DNA of 39,593 bases from Spirochaetaceae bacterium (GTDB taxonomy: Bacteria > Spirochaetota > Spirochaetia > Treponematales > Breznakiellaceae). Below, piece by piece: positions 22,604-32,200 of the stretch. Under the pieces are notes generated by a model, which saw nothing but the letters and a program-made list of their open reading frames with translations, had not been told where the DNA came from and searched no databases. The stretch is from positions 1 through 39,593 of the forward strand of contig JAITER010000057.1 of the NCBI GenBank assembly GCA_031281945.1, written 5' to 3'. The first letter of the stretch is position 1. Each line of letters opens with the position of its first letter. The translations under genes were made by a program, and so were the position numbers.

Positions 22604-24757
22604 ATGAAAAAAAATACACACATAAACTTTTTGCGGATGGCTGTTTGCGCGGTTTTTGCGGCGTTTGTTTTAGAGGCTTGCGATAAACCTTTTTTACAGG
22701 AGACTGCCGGCGGCGAACCGGAAGCGTCTAAAACCGCGAATTTAGAGCCGGAGGTTCCTCAAGGCGTCTCCTTGTTTTTCGCCGGAAACGCTTCGGTTGC
22801 AATACGCTGGAAGGCCGCCGCAAACGCCCATCATTACGAGGTCGCCCTGCTTTCCGGCTCTTTAACGCCAGAAAACATAGCTCCCTGGCCGGAGGCGTCT
22901 GTAAGCGCTTGCGGCGATACGGTTACGGCTAACGTTAAAAAGCTTGTAAATGGTGAAAAATACAGGCTTTATGCGCGATCGGTGAACAAAGACGGCGTTT
23001 TTAGCGGGTGGAGCGAACCTTGCGCCGCCGAGCCGGCGGATCGGGCCGCTATAATTGTTGACGAGGCGGAACAGGCTGTAGCTGTGTTTAAGGACGTCAA
23101 CGCCGCCGCCGGCTGGTTGAACACACCGGAAGCGAAAAAGACGGACTATATTTTAGCTGTAACTTCGGATGGTCAGCGCCTGAATTCGGTTAAGTGGGAC
23201 GCTGGAAAAAACATCACTTTTGTAAGCGATGGGCGCGAAATTTTTTTGGATGACGGCGCGTCCATAGAACTGAAAAGCGGGTCTCTTGTTATTGAAAATA
23301 TCGCGGTAAAAGGCGGCGAAGATGATTTTGCGGTAAAAGTTTCCGGCAAAGACGGCGTTTTTGCAAAGCTTGCGCTGGGAAACGCCGCCGTAATAGGCGG
23401 CTCTGTTTTTGCGGGAAACCTTGGAGAAGTGAATGTTTCCGGCGGCGCTGAAATTACGGGAACGTTTTATGTAAGCGGCGGGAACGCCGCCGTGACGGGG
23501 AAAATAGGCCGGATTTTTGCGGACTCCGGCGCGGTTAGAACGGTTGGGGATGTGTTTGCGGCGGGCGGGACTGTAATAACCGGAAGCGCGAAGTATTTTG
23601 TAAATCAAGTTCACAGCGGATTTGTTGATTTTAACGGTGAATCCCTTGTTTTTGATGCGCCTCAAGCCAGTATTAAAGATGGAAAGATTATCCTTGGGGA
23701 CGGTAAAAAAATAGAAATAAACGCTTTTTTAAGCGAAGATACGGCGGGCGTAATCGAAACGGCGTACAATTTGCCGCCGCTGGACGGGTTTTCCAAAATT
23801 TTGGCAGGCCCGGAAGGTTCGGGTTTTGTGGAGGCCGCATCGGGAAAATTCGTTATAAGCGCCGCCAGCCCGGGCTATATGCCTTTTCACTACATTGATT
23901 CTTATGGCTTTGTCCGGGGGCTTTTTGCGAGCGGCGGCGAGGCGCTTTTTGTTCAGGAGGAAGGCCGCTTTTACGAGATTCACCGGTTTGTTTTTTCCGG
24001 GAAAACGAAGAATCTGATTTTTGAAAGAATGCCGGAGCCTCCTTCCGCCTGGATTTTGGTTGCGGGCGGCGGCGGCAAAGGCGGGAAAAGCGTTGTGAAC
24101 CTTCCCGCGGGCGGCGGCGGGGCCGGCGGTTTGCAGGAAGAATTTAATTTTAATGTAAGGCGCAAGGTTTACAAATTAAAAGTGGGCGGCGGCGGCGCTT
24201 CTTACGATGGGAATCTGGCCGCTAACGGCGAAAATTCCTGGTTTGGTTCAAACGATGAGGAAGGCGGTTTTATTTTGGCTTATGGCGGCGGCGGCGGGGC
24301 GCCTAAGTTGGGGCCGGATATGTTAAGCGGTTTCGCCGATTTCGGCGGCTCAGGCGGCGGCTCCTCCACCGCGATTCTTGCGGCGGGCGGGGCGCGTCCC
24401 GGTGTTGGCGGCGTTTTTTACGGTAATGCCGGCGGCGAAAGCTCCACCTTGGTTTTCGAGTCGGGCGGCGTCAAGGCCGGCGGCGGAGGCGGCGCCGGGA
24501 CGCCCGGCTTGTGGGTTTCTCCCGCGCCGGGTGAATTTGCGGGCGGCGGGGGCGGCAGGGAATCTAAGATAACGGTGGAGCGAATCAAAAAAGGCGTTGT
24601 TTACGCGCAAGGCGGCCCAGTTTACGGCGGCGGCGCTACCGAAGCGTTTGAAGCGCCGCCGGATACCGGTTCAGGCGGGGCCGGCGGCAACAACGGGCTG
24701 GGTTCCAACGGCGCAAACGGGGTTGTTATAGTGCGCTTTGAAAGGCCGGCCAATTAG
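22604..24757 (+). CDS. Lipoprotein with FN3-like and Gly-rich C-terminal domains
   Basis: The start at ATG 22604 is chosen because GGAGG lies eight bases upstream and the protein then begins with a signal peptide (MKKNTHINF...) and lipobox LEAC. The product is about 717 residues. A fibronectin type III-like domain follows (SVAIRWKAAANAHHYEVAL, EKYRLYARSVNKDGVFSGW). The middle (about 230-380) has repetitive short beta strands, as in a right-handed helix. The last ~230 residues are a glycine-rich domain opening ILVAGGGGKGG and closing NGVVIVRF, the pattern of the bacterial Gly_rich_2 domain. Surface location is likely; function is unknown. The stop codon lies inside the inverted repeat at 24753. 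Confidence 0.78.
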   Translation: MKKNTHINFLRMAVCAVFAAFVLEACDKPFLQETAGGEPEASKTANLEPEVPQGVSLFFAGNASVAIRWKAAANAHHYEVALLSGSLTPENIAPWPEASVSACGDTVTANVKKLVNGEKYRLYARSVNKDGVFSGWSEPCAAEPADRAAIIVDEAEQAVAVFKDVNAAAGWLNTPEAKKTDYILAVTSDGQRLNSVKWDAGKNITFVSDGREIFLDDGASIELKSGSLVIENIAVKGGEDDFAVKVSGKDGVFAKLALGNAAVIGGSVFAGNLGEVNVSGGAEITGTFYVSGGNAAVTGKIGRIFADSGAVRTVGDVFAAGGTVITGSAKYFVNQVHSGFVDFNGESLVFDAPQASIKDGKIILGDGKKIEINAFLSEDTAGVIETAYNLPPLDGFSKILAGPEGSGFVEAASGKFVISAASPGYMPFHYIDSYGFVRGLFASGGEALFVQEEGRFYEIHRFVFSGKTKNLIFERMPEPPSAWILVAGGGGKGGKSVVNLPAGGGGAGGLQEEFNFNVRRKVYKLKVGGGGASYDGNLAANGENSWFGSNDEEGGFILAYGGGGGAPKLGPDMLSGFADFGGSGGGSSTAILAAGGARPGVGGVFYGNAGGESSTLVFESGGVKAGGGGGAGTPGLWVSPAPGEFAGGGGGRESKITVERIKKGVVYAQGGPVYGGGATEAFEAPPDTGSGGAGGNNGLGSNGANGVVIVRFERPAN

Positions 24758-24873
24758 CGTCTGTCCGCAAAGCCGGTTGTTTTGTGGACAGGCCTTGCAT
24801 TTTTCGTCTAAAGGCTGCGAAAACGCGGTTTTTAAGAAAGTCTGTCCATACTACATTACGGACAGACGCTAAT
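24753..24873. repeat. 121-bp element with 15-bp perfect terminal inverted repeats
   Basis: ATTAGCGTCTGTCCG (24753-24767) and CGGACAGACGCTAAT (24859-24873) are exact inverted repeats. Inside, GTCTGTCC and GGACAG motifs recur, so each end can also fold on itself (GTCTGTCC-12 nt-GGACAGAC on the right). It separates two convergent lipoprotein genes and supplies the stop codon of the left one. It is either a miniature inverted-repeat element or a bidirectional terminator without T-runs. Confidence 0.65.
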
Positions 24874-24887
24874 TAAATTTAAGCCTG

Positions 24888-25964
24888 CTATACTCCCGGC
24901 AAACGTTTTTCGCTGTTCGGCGCTCCTGGAGTTGCGTTGCTGGTGTCTGTAAGGTACCAGTCGTTGGCCGTGTTGCTGTCTTTAACCGTTTCGTCGCGGC
25001 AAAGAGTTCTTGTGGCTGTGGGTTTAACGTTGGCCGCCGCGTCGTTTTCTGACGGTGTTTTTATAAGTTCTCCGTTTTTTCCAAGCCAGGCGCTCTGTTT
25101 TGCCAGCATTTCCGCCGTTTGCGTAAGAACTTTGTTTTTAGCCCATTCTTCCGGCGTTTTGTAAAACATAACCGCGTCAATAACTTCGTCGTCCTGGTTA
25201 AGTAGGTAAACAGCATCCGTCGCCCTTAATACTTCCGAGTTTACGTGCGTCCAAAGGTCTCTGGCGGAAGCGGAGGCGTTGGCCGTTGTTTTAGTGGCCG
25301 CAAACGATTCCGGGCCGCCTAGTTCGTCAACCGCCGCGTCTTCATTGTAGGTGCGTACGTGCAAAATTATGTACTCGTTTGCGGCGGCTTCTACGGGAGG
25401 AAACTCGTATACGGGCTGATCTATGCCTGCGCGGGAAATAAAAAGGCGCACCGCCCCTAAATTTCCGGCGTTGATTGTTTTAATTTCTACAAATTCGCCT
25501 TTTTTGTTGGAGCCGCTACTGCCGGATTCTGTGCGTATTTCGTTGATAACCATGCGTGGAATGCGGTCGTTTCTGGTTCTGAAAGGCAATAACAAGTTGA
25601 GCGTATTTCCGTCCGCATCCTGCACTAACATATCGACTGTGATTTGTTCCCCCGCGCTGTGGTCGTCTTCAAAAACAAGACTGATGGTGTCGCCGTTTTG
25701 CCAGTTTTTTATCGCTGTTTCCGGCTCTAATTTTATGTCCATAATGCTTACAGGGATTGAAAAATTAAAATCCACCTGTTTGCCGGATATTACTTTGTAA
25801 GAGATAAAAACCGGAGACTGCGCGTTTGCGCATAAAATTTTGTTTACGCCGTCTTCGCTGTTACAGGAAAAAAGCGGTAAAAAAAGCGTTAAAATCGCAG
25901 CCGCAAAAAAAGCCCTGTTTATTTTTAAACTAGAATTATAAAATAAGCTGATTGTTTTCTCCAT
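24888..25964 (-). CDS. Lipoprotein with lamin-tail-like domain
   Basis: The start at 25964 (MEKTISLF) is preferred to the ATG 12 bases upstream because GGGGG lies five bases before it. The product is about 358 residues with a signal sequence and lipobox LFSC. After an Ig-like beta region (residues 35-130), the block RMVINEIRTESG ... GEFVEIKT resembles the lamin-tail domain found in bacterial surface proteins. The remainder (EYIILHVRTYNED, DAVYLLNQDDEVIDAVMFY, ATPGAPN) continues that domain. Probably exposed on the outer membrane; function unknown. Convergent with the Gly-rich lipoprotein gene. Confidence 0.78.
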   Translation of the reverse strand: MEKTISLFYNSSLKINRAFFAAAILTLFLPLFSCNSEDGVNKILCANAQSPVFISYKVISGKQVDFNFSIPVSIMDIKLEPETAIKNWQNGDTISLVFEDDHSAGEQITVDMLVQDADGNTLNLLLPFRTRNDRIPRMVINEIRTESGSSGSNKKGEFVEIKTINAGNLGAVRLFISRAGIDQPVYEFPPVEAAANEYIILHVRTYNEDAAVDELGGPESFAATKTTANASASARDLWTHVNSEVLRATDAVYLLNQDDEVIDAVMFYKTPEEWAKNKVLTQTAEMLAKQSAWLGKNGELIKTPSENDAAANVKPTATRTLCRDETVKDSNTANDWYLTDTSNATPGAPNSEKRLPGV

Positions 25965-25976
25965 AAAAACCCCCAT

Positions 25977-26315
25977 GCTTTTAATAAGCGGTTTTTCTTT
26001 TTTTCGCTTTAAAAATTTACAGGCCGCGTTTGGCCTTTAATGTGAGCTTAGGAACGCCGAATGTGAGCTTGCCGCCCGTATTGGCCGCCGAAACCGGCTG
26101 TTTTTACCGGATTTGGAGCAAAATTAACCATGCGGCGGCGGTTGATTTTGCGCAAGCGATTGGAATGGAAATCCCGCAAAAAGCCGCTTGCGGCTTTCTG
26201 CGGAATTGGAATGGAAAGCGCGGTTTTCGCCGCCTGGCGGCGAAAATGCGCCCTTTTTAATAGAAAGTTGTTCAGAAACTAGAGTTGTTGAAATAAACTA
26301 AATTTGTGTTTTAGA
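25977..26315. repeat. Intergenic region with strong hairpins, no gene
   Basis: Two stems stand out: CCGCAAAAAGCCGC with GCGGCTTTCTGCGG (26174-26203), and TTTTCGCCGCC-T-GGCGGCGAAAA (26224-26246), the latter followed by CCTTTTT. The direct repeats GATTGGAATGGAAA and AATTGGAATGGAAA flank the first stem. GTTGTTCAGAAACT near 26267 resembles the end of the hairpin elements. The 76-codon open frame at 26030 has no ribosome binding site or familiar motif and is probably chance. Confidence 0.5.
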
Positions 26316-26345
26316 TTGACGGATGCGGCGTTAATTTGGTAGCGT
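26316..26345 (+). promoter_or_regulatory. Probable leaderless promoter of addB
   Basis: TTGACG (26316-26321), an 18-nt spacer and TAGCGT (26340-26345) end five bases before the ATG. There is no ribosome binding site. Confidence 0.45.
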
Positions 26346-26350
26346 AACTT

Positions 26351-29287
26351 ATGTTTTGTAATAGCCAAAACGCCGCCGCCGTTGTTCTTGAGCGATTAAG
26401 CGATGAGCGTTGCGTATTTGTTTTTCCTTCCGAAAGCGCGGCCCAGGCCTACGCCGTATATGCGGTTACGGCGGGAGGGCGGGAAGCCGTTTGCGCCAAC
26501 CGTTTTATCGCCTGGGATACTTTTAAAAAGCGTTCCATAAAATATGCGGCGAATGGGGAGGACGGAAAAAAAAGCATCAGTCCCGTTATGAGAAAAATGT
26601 TTGCGGTTCAACTGCTTGAGGCGAACAGGCTTAAAAAACAGGAAGGGCGCAACACTTTTTTTACCACGATTATTCCAGGTGTTTACGCCGGTTATTCCAC
26701 TTCGTTTTCCTCCTGGGTGGCGGGAATTTTGCCGCAATTGGCTTTGTGGAGCGAAAAGTTCGCCAAAACCCCGGTGAGCGGCGTCTCAAAAATAAATATA
26801 TTTAACGATGGAATACAAAAAGATTTACAAACTCTGACGATTCAATATCAACTGTTTTTGGATAAAAACAATCTTTTTGAAAGCGCCTGGATGCGTCCGC
26901 CGTTTGTAAGCGATGGCAATACATATTTTATTTTTTATCCAGAAGCGATTGACGATTTTATTGACTACAAAGAATTGCTGGAAAACGCGCAACCGTATGT
27001 AAAAATTATAAACGTTCCAAAAACCAGCGCGCCGCAAAAATCTTTTTTTTATAAAAGCGCGCAAAGTGAAATCATCGAAGCCGCGTTGTATATTCTGCAA
27101 TTGCATAAAAATGGAGTTTCTTACCGCGATATTTTAATTTCCATTCCAGCCGTTGATGATTATCAGCCGTATATAGAAAAAGAATTTTACAACCGCGGCG
27201 TTCCTCTGGTAAACAAAAACGGCAAGCCTCTTACCGCATATCCCGCGGGGCGGCTTTTTTTATGCATACAAGATTGTTATACAAAAAAATTTTCGTTTGA
27301 TTCGGTTGTAAGCCTTCTTACAAACCGCGCTTTGCCGTGGAAAGAGCCGTCTTTAATTGACAAACTAATAGATTTTGGCCTTAAAAACACCTGCATTTGT
27401 TCGTGGGAGGAAAACGGCGAAACAGTTGACGTTTGGAAAAACGCCGGATTTTCTTCGGAAGATATATCCGTTTTTTATTCCGATTTAAAAAAAGCGGTTT
27501 CTCTTTTATGCCGTTCCAAAACTTTTGCGGATGTAAAAAAATATTATTTCGCCTTTCGTAAACGTTTTTTAAATATACGGCCGTTTGAAGAATGGCTTCC
27601 GGCTGACGCCGTTATTTCACGGTGTGTTTCCGAGCTTTCCGCTCTTGTAAATATAAGCCGCGCTTTTCCTGATGTAAAAATTTCTAATTGTTATTCTTTT
27701 TGGGTTAAACATTTAAGTGAAACTATTTATACGCCGCAATCCAATTTTGACGGCGTTGTATTGTTGCCGTATAAAATAGCCTCCGCGCTTCCGGCGGATT
27801 ACCATATTGTTTTGGGCGCAAATCAAAATGATATGGCTCAGGTAAACACGCGCTTTGATTTTTTGCCGAAAAGCCTTCGCCAAAGCGCAAATATAGAAAG
27901 TGAAAATACAAGTGAAGTTTTTTTTAATTTGCATAAAGTTTCCGCGCAAAAAGAAACTGTGTTTTTTTGTTCCGAACAAACTTTTTCCGGTTTTGCCATT
28001 CCTTTTAGTCTGCTTAATCTTTCCAATCCGCGTCTGCGTTACGCGCAATGTAAAGGATGCGAAGATTTTTTTTACGCCGATCTTGCGATGCGGGAAAGGG
28101 AGCGTTTTTTGCGCTGGAGCCGGACTGGAACGTTTGATGAAAAAAGCGTTGTTTTGCATAAGGCGCAAAAAACGGGATTCGCCGCGTTTGCGGACGCAAA
28201 CTCCGGCGTAACGGGCTGCGGGCCGGAAGGAGCGCCCGGATTAAAAGAGCGTTTTACAAATGAAAGCCGGGAAATCGTAAAATTTGCGGCTAACAGGTTT
28301 TTTCGTGAAGAAGAAGGCCGGCCCGCTTTTTTTGTTTCCGCAAGCGTGTTAAAACCTTTTTACGAATGTTCGCTTAAATGGTTTTTTCAGCGGATTTTGC
28401 GGGTAAGGCCGCTGGAAATGGAGGCTTCCATTTTTGATCCTTCCATTTGGGGCATTTTATATCACGCCGTATTCAATTCTTTTTTTACATATATAAAAGA
28501 TAATCATAGGATTTTTGAAAAATCACATGATGATAATTTAAGTTATGAATGGGATTCAGTTTTAATTAAAATAATTGACGAACATTTTTCTAATATGGAT
28601 GAAATTCTTTACACCAGCGTCCTTAAGAAAAAGTTAATGCACCCGCAAAAAGAAAAGTTGTATGTTAAAATTAAAGAAGTAATAAAAAAAATGGCCGCGT
28701 GTTTTGACGGATGTTATGTTTTTCTTGTGGAAGAAAATTTGAAAACTGATTTTTCCAAAATCCCGGTTAACGGTTTTTCTGTTTATTTGGACGGTAAGCC
28801 AGACCTTGTTTTAAAAGACAAAGACGAAAACTACATTCTGGTGGATTTTAAAAGCTCCACTCTTCCAGAAAAACGCGATTGTTTTGGAGACGAAGATTCC
28901 GTGCTTTTTGATTTTCAAATGCCGGTATATTACGAACTTTTGGGTGATAACTATAAAAAAAACGCCGGCTCCGGCGTTTTTGTAAACATTAATGAAGGCG
29001 ATGTAAAAACCTATTTTTCGCCCGGCAAAAAAGGGCGCGAAAGAACCGTTCCTTTTGCGGAGGTGTTGGATCCTTTTAAAATCCAGACTGTGAATTACGC
29101 GAAGGCTGTATTGTCCGGCGACATCGCGTCGTATATAAACAAAAAAAATAAAGCTTGCGGCGCTTGCGATTACAAAAATATTTGCCGGCGGCGTAACGTC
29201 CTTAAAAAGGACGGTCTTTTTGAAGAAAAGCTTACGGCGGCGAATGTTTTTGCCGCCGGGGGCGGGCGGGAGGCCGTATGTCTGTGA
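26351..29287 (+). CDS. addB: AddB-like PD-(D/E)XK nuclease subunit
   Basis: Partner of the AddA helicase-nuclease in double-strand break processing. The 978-residue product lacks a Walker A motif, as is common in diverged AddB/RexB. The C-terminal nuclease domain shows D...VDFKSS (near residue 832) with a following Q-x3-Y (QMPVYY). A likely iron-sulfur cluster is formed by C674 (YECSLKWFF) and C936, C939, C945 (CGACDYKNIC), the AddB arrangement. A stretch near 28460-28690 is more AT-rich than the rest. It overlaps addA by 10 bp, so the two are translationally coupled. No ribosome binding site precedes the ATG. Confidence 0.85.
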   Translation: MFCNSQNAAAVVLERLSDERCVFVFPSESAAQAYAVYAVTAGGREAVCANRFIAWDTFKKRSIKYAANGEDGKKSISPVMRKMFAVQLLEANRLKKQEGRNTFFTTIIPGVYAGYSTSFSSWVAGILPQLALWSEKFAKTPVSGVSKINIFNDGIQKDLQTLTIQYQLFLDKNNLFESAWMRPPFVSDGNTYFIFYPEAIDDFIDYKELLENAQPYVKIINVPKTSAPQKSFFYKSAQSEIIEAALYILQLHKNGVSYRDILISIPAVDDYQPYIEKEFYNRGVPLVNKNGKPLTAYPAGRLFLCIQDCYTKKFSFDSVVSLLTNRALPWKEPSLIDKLIDFGLKNTCICSWEENGETVDVWKNAGFSSEDISVFYSDLKKAVSLLCRSKTFADVKKYYFAFRKRFLNIRPFEEWLPADAVISRCVSELSALVNISRAFPDVKISNCYSFWVKHLSETIYTPQSNFDGVVLLPYKIASALPADYHIVLGANQNDMAQVNTRFDFLPKSLRQSANIESENTSEVFFNLHKVSAQKETVFFCSEQTFSGFAIPFSLLNLSNPRLRYAQCKGCEDFFYADLAMRERERFLRWSRTGTFDEKSVVLHKAQKTGFAAFADANSGVTGCGPEGAPGLKERFTNESREIVKFAANRFFREEEGRPAFFVSASVLKPFYECSLKWFFQRILRVRPLEMEASIFDPSIWGILYHAVFNSFFTYIKDNHRIFEKSHDDNLSYEWDSVLIKIIDEHFSNMDEILYTSVLKKKLMHPQKEKLYVKIKEVIKKMAACFDGCYVFLVEENLKTDFSKIPVNGFSVYLDGKPDLVLKDKDENYILVDFKSSTLPEKRDCFGDEDSVLFDFQMPVYYELLGDNYKKNAGSGVFVNINEGDVKTYFSPGKKGRERTVPFAEVLDPFKIQTVNYAKAVLSGDIASYINKKNKACGACDYKNICRRRNVLKKDGLFEEKLTAANVFAAGGGREAVCL

Positions 29288-32200
29288 ATTTAAACGAACA
29301 GCAGAAAGCGGCTGTTTATAGCGAAAAAAATTCGGTGATAACCGCTGGAGCCGGCTCCGGCAAAACCACGGTTCTGGCGGGGCGTTTTTTGCATCTTGTG
29401 ATGGAAAAAAACATACCGGTGGAAAAAATTTTGTGCCTTACTTTTACAAAAAAGGCCGCAAACGAAATGTATTACAGAATTTACCGTGAACTTGCCGCTT
29501 GCGTACACAGGGAAGAAGGTTTAAACAAAACGCGGGCGGAGCGGGCGTTGCTCAACTTTTATGGAGCGCATATACAAACACTGGATTCTTACTGCGCCTC
29601 TCTTGTGCGCTCCGCTTCCTCCCGTTACGGGGTTTCGCCGGATTTTACCGAAGACATTGAACGCGCCGGCAAATTGATTGACGAAGCCGCTCTATCTTTT
29701 GTTATAGGGAACCGGAATCACCCCGCGTTAAAGGCGTTTTATATAGATAAAAAACCTGACGAAATAGCCAGAAACTTTTTTGCGGAGCCCGTAAAAAAAT
29801 ACGGCGTAATAGAAGATGAGGCGGATTTTACAGGCGATGTAAAAAAACAATTTGAATATATATTAAAACCTGAAATATTAGAACATAATGTAAATTTATT
29901 AAATGAATGTATTGTTGAATTACAATCATTAGATGAAAAAAATAATTGTAATTTTATAAATCCTGTTGAATTAACCGCGCAAGAAGTTTTTAATTATTTT
30001 AACGCCCTGGAAAAAGCTTCAGAAACTGAATGTATTGAAATTTCTTTAAATCATCCAGTGCGAAAAAAAATAATTGATTATTTGCTGTCTTTATATCAAT
30101 TATGTGCAATGAGTCTAATTTCTTTTCCAAAAACAATGCGCGAACCGGTTAAAAAAATAAGACGTTTATTTTTGACGGTTTCCGCCCTTTTTGTTTTTAT
30201 ATCCCAGGCGGCTTTTATACTTTCGATTTCTTTTTTACAGGCGCGTTTTCAAAACGCCGCGCTTGAAAAAAAAAGGCGCGATGGGTTGCTTACTTTTCAA
30301 GACGTAGCCGCCATAGCCGGAAAAATACTTCTTGAGCATAAGGATATACGTCAAACCGAAAAACAATCTTTTTCCGCGATTATTATAGATGAGTTTCAGG
30401 ATAATAACGCAAAACAAAAGGATTTGCTTTTTTTGCTGGCCGAAAAATACAGCCGCGCTTCGGACGGCGTTCCGCCGGCGGAGGAATTGGAAGAAGGCAA
30501 ACTTTTTTTTGTGGGCGACCAAAAGCAGTCCATATACAAATTTAGAGGGGCGGACGTTTCTGTGTTTCGTTCCCTGCAAACTGCGTTTAAAAACGCCAAT
30601 TTTCCGCTTTCTGCTAATTACCGCTCACATCCCCATCTTGTGGACGTGTTTAACTGTCTTTTTGGCGGGGAGGCTTACCGCGAAACTACGCAGATTCAAA
30701 ACGCCGCCTTTCCTGCAATTTTTATTCCGGTAAAAAACAGCGCCGTTCCCGCTTCTTCACTTTCAGCGGAAAACACGGGCTCTTTTTCCGGCCCCCCGCT
30801 TTACGAGGCGGTGTATGAGCCGCTTTCAGCCGGACGCAAAGCGGAGGAAAAAGACGGCGGCGCCGTTACTTTTTGTTTTTTACCCTGGAATTCCAGCGAA
30901 ATTCCAGAGGGCGGCGAAGAAGAAGATTCGCCCGGCGTGGAAGCCGAGGCGTGTTTTGTCGCGCAAAAAATCAAAGATTTAATTGACGCGGGTAGAGCTC
31001 CAGAAGATTTCGCTATTTTGATGCGCGCGCATTCAAAAGAATATATTTTTGAAAAACATCTGCGAAAATTGAATATTCCATACATAAACGAAAACCGTTC
31101 CGGCGTCATATCAATCGATCCAATAAATGATTTATTAAACGCGCTTAGGATTTCCGTTTATCCGATGGACGCTTTGTGTTATGCGTCATTTTTGCGCTCG
31201 CCTTTCGCCGGAATTTCTTTGGCGGGCACAATGTCCATAATGGATCATTTTCAGATGCGCGGGTTAAAAGACGCGGCTAAAATTACGGAAATTCGGCCTG
31301 TTCTTTTTCTTCCTGAATCCGCCGCCAATCTTAATGCGGACGATTTAAGGCGTTTTAAAAAGGCTGAAGCTTTGTACCGGGAAATATGCGCGAAAACAGC
31401 AACAATGTCTATCGCGCAGTTGTTGCGTTTTTTGTGGTATGATGCGGGCTACTGTTACGAAATTGAGTGGAATCCGGAAACCGCCGGTTACCGGGAATTA
31501 TTTGATTTACTGTTTGCGCTTGCGGTTAAAGCTGATTCAAACGGGATGAGCCTTGCTTCCTGGACCGATATGATTAGGTCTATGCAACGTTCCGGCGGGT
31601 TTAACCGCTTTGCTAAAAACAGCGGCTGGCTGGACGGTTTAGACGTCCCGGTTGAACGCGAAGGCGCGGTCTCCATCCTTACTATACATAAATCAAAAGG
31701 CCTGGAATTTCCGGTGGTGTTTATCTGCGGAGCGGGAAGCGCGGGCAGGAACGCTTTGATAGAAGACGTTTCGCGGACGGAGAAGCGCGGCTTGTCTATA
31801 AACCCGCCGCTTCCGAAAGAGCTTGCCGGGACGGAAGCCTCAAAACTGCGGAGGAACTATTTTTACGAGGAAGGGCGCCTGGAGGAAAAAGCGAAAGACG
31901 CCGCGGAACTCCGGCGATTGCTTTATGTCGCGATGACGCGCGCGGAATCAAGTTTGTATATCACCGGTTTGCTAAAGTGCAAAAAAAAACAGTTTGAAAC
32001 CATTCGCCCGGACTCTCCGTTGTCCGAAATTATAGATGCTGTTTATGAGGATAAAAGATGCGGACAAATAGAAAAAATTGAAAAAGGCGAATTGCGTTTA
32101 ATAGACGGGGACTCGGTTATTCACGACGATTCTTTTATGGGCCTTTTGCTTCCCGCAGTCGCAGTGCGTAAAAACGAAAATCTTTTCACTTTGGAACGCA

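Noticed and set aside
26030-26260. 76-codon frame before addB
   Set aside because: It overlaps strong hairpins, has no ribosome binding site and no known motif.
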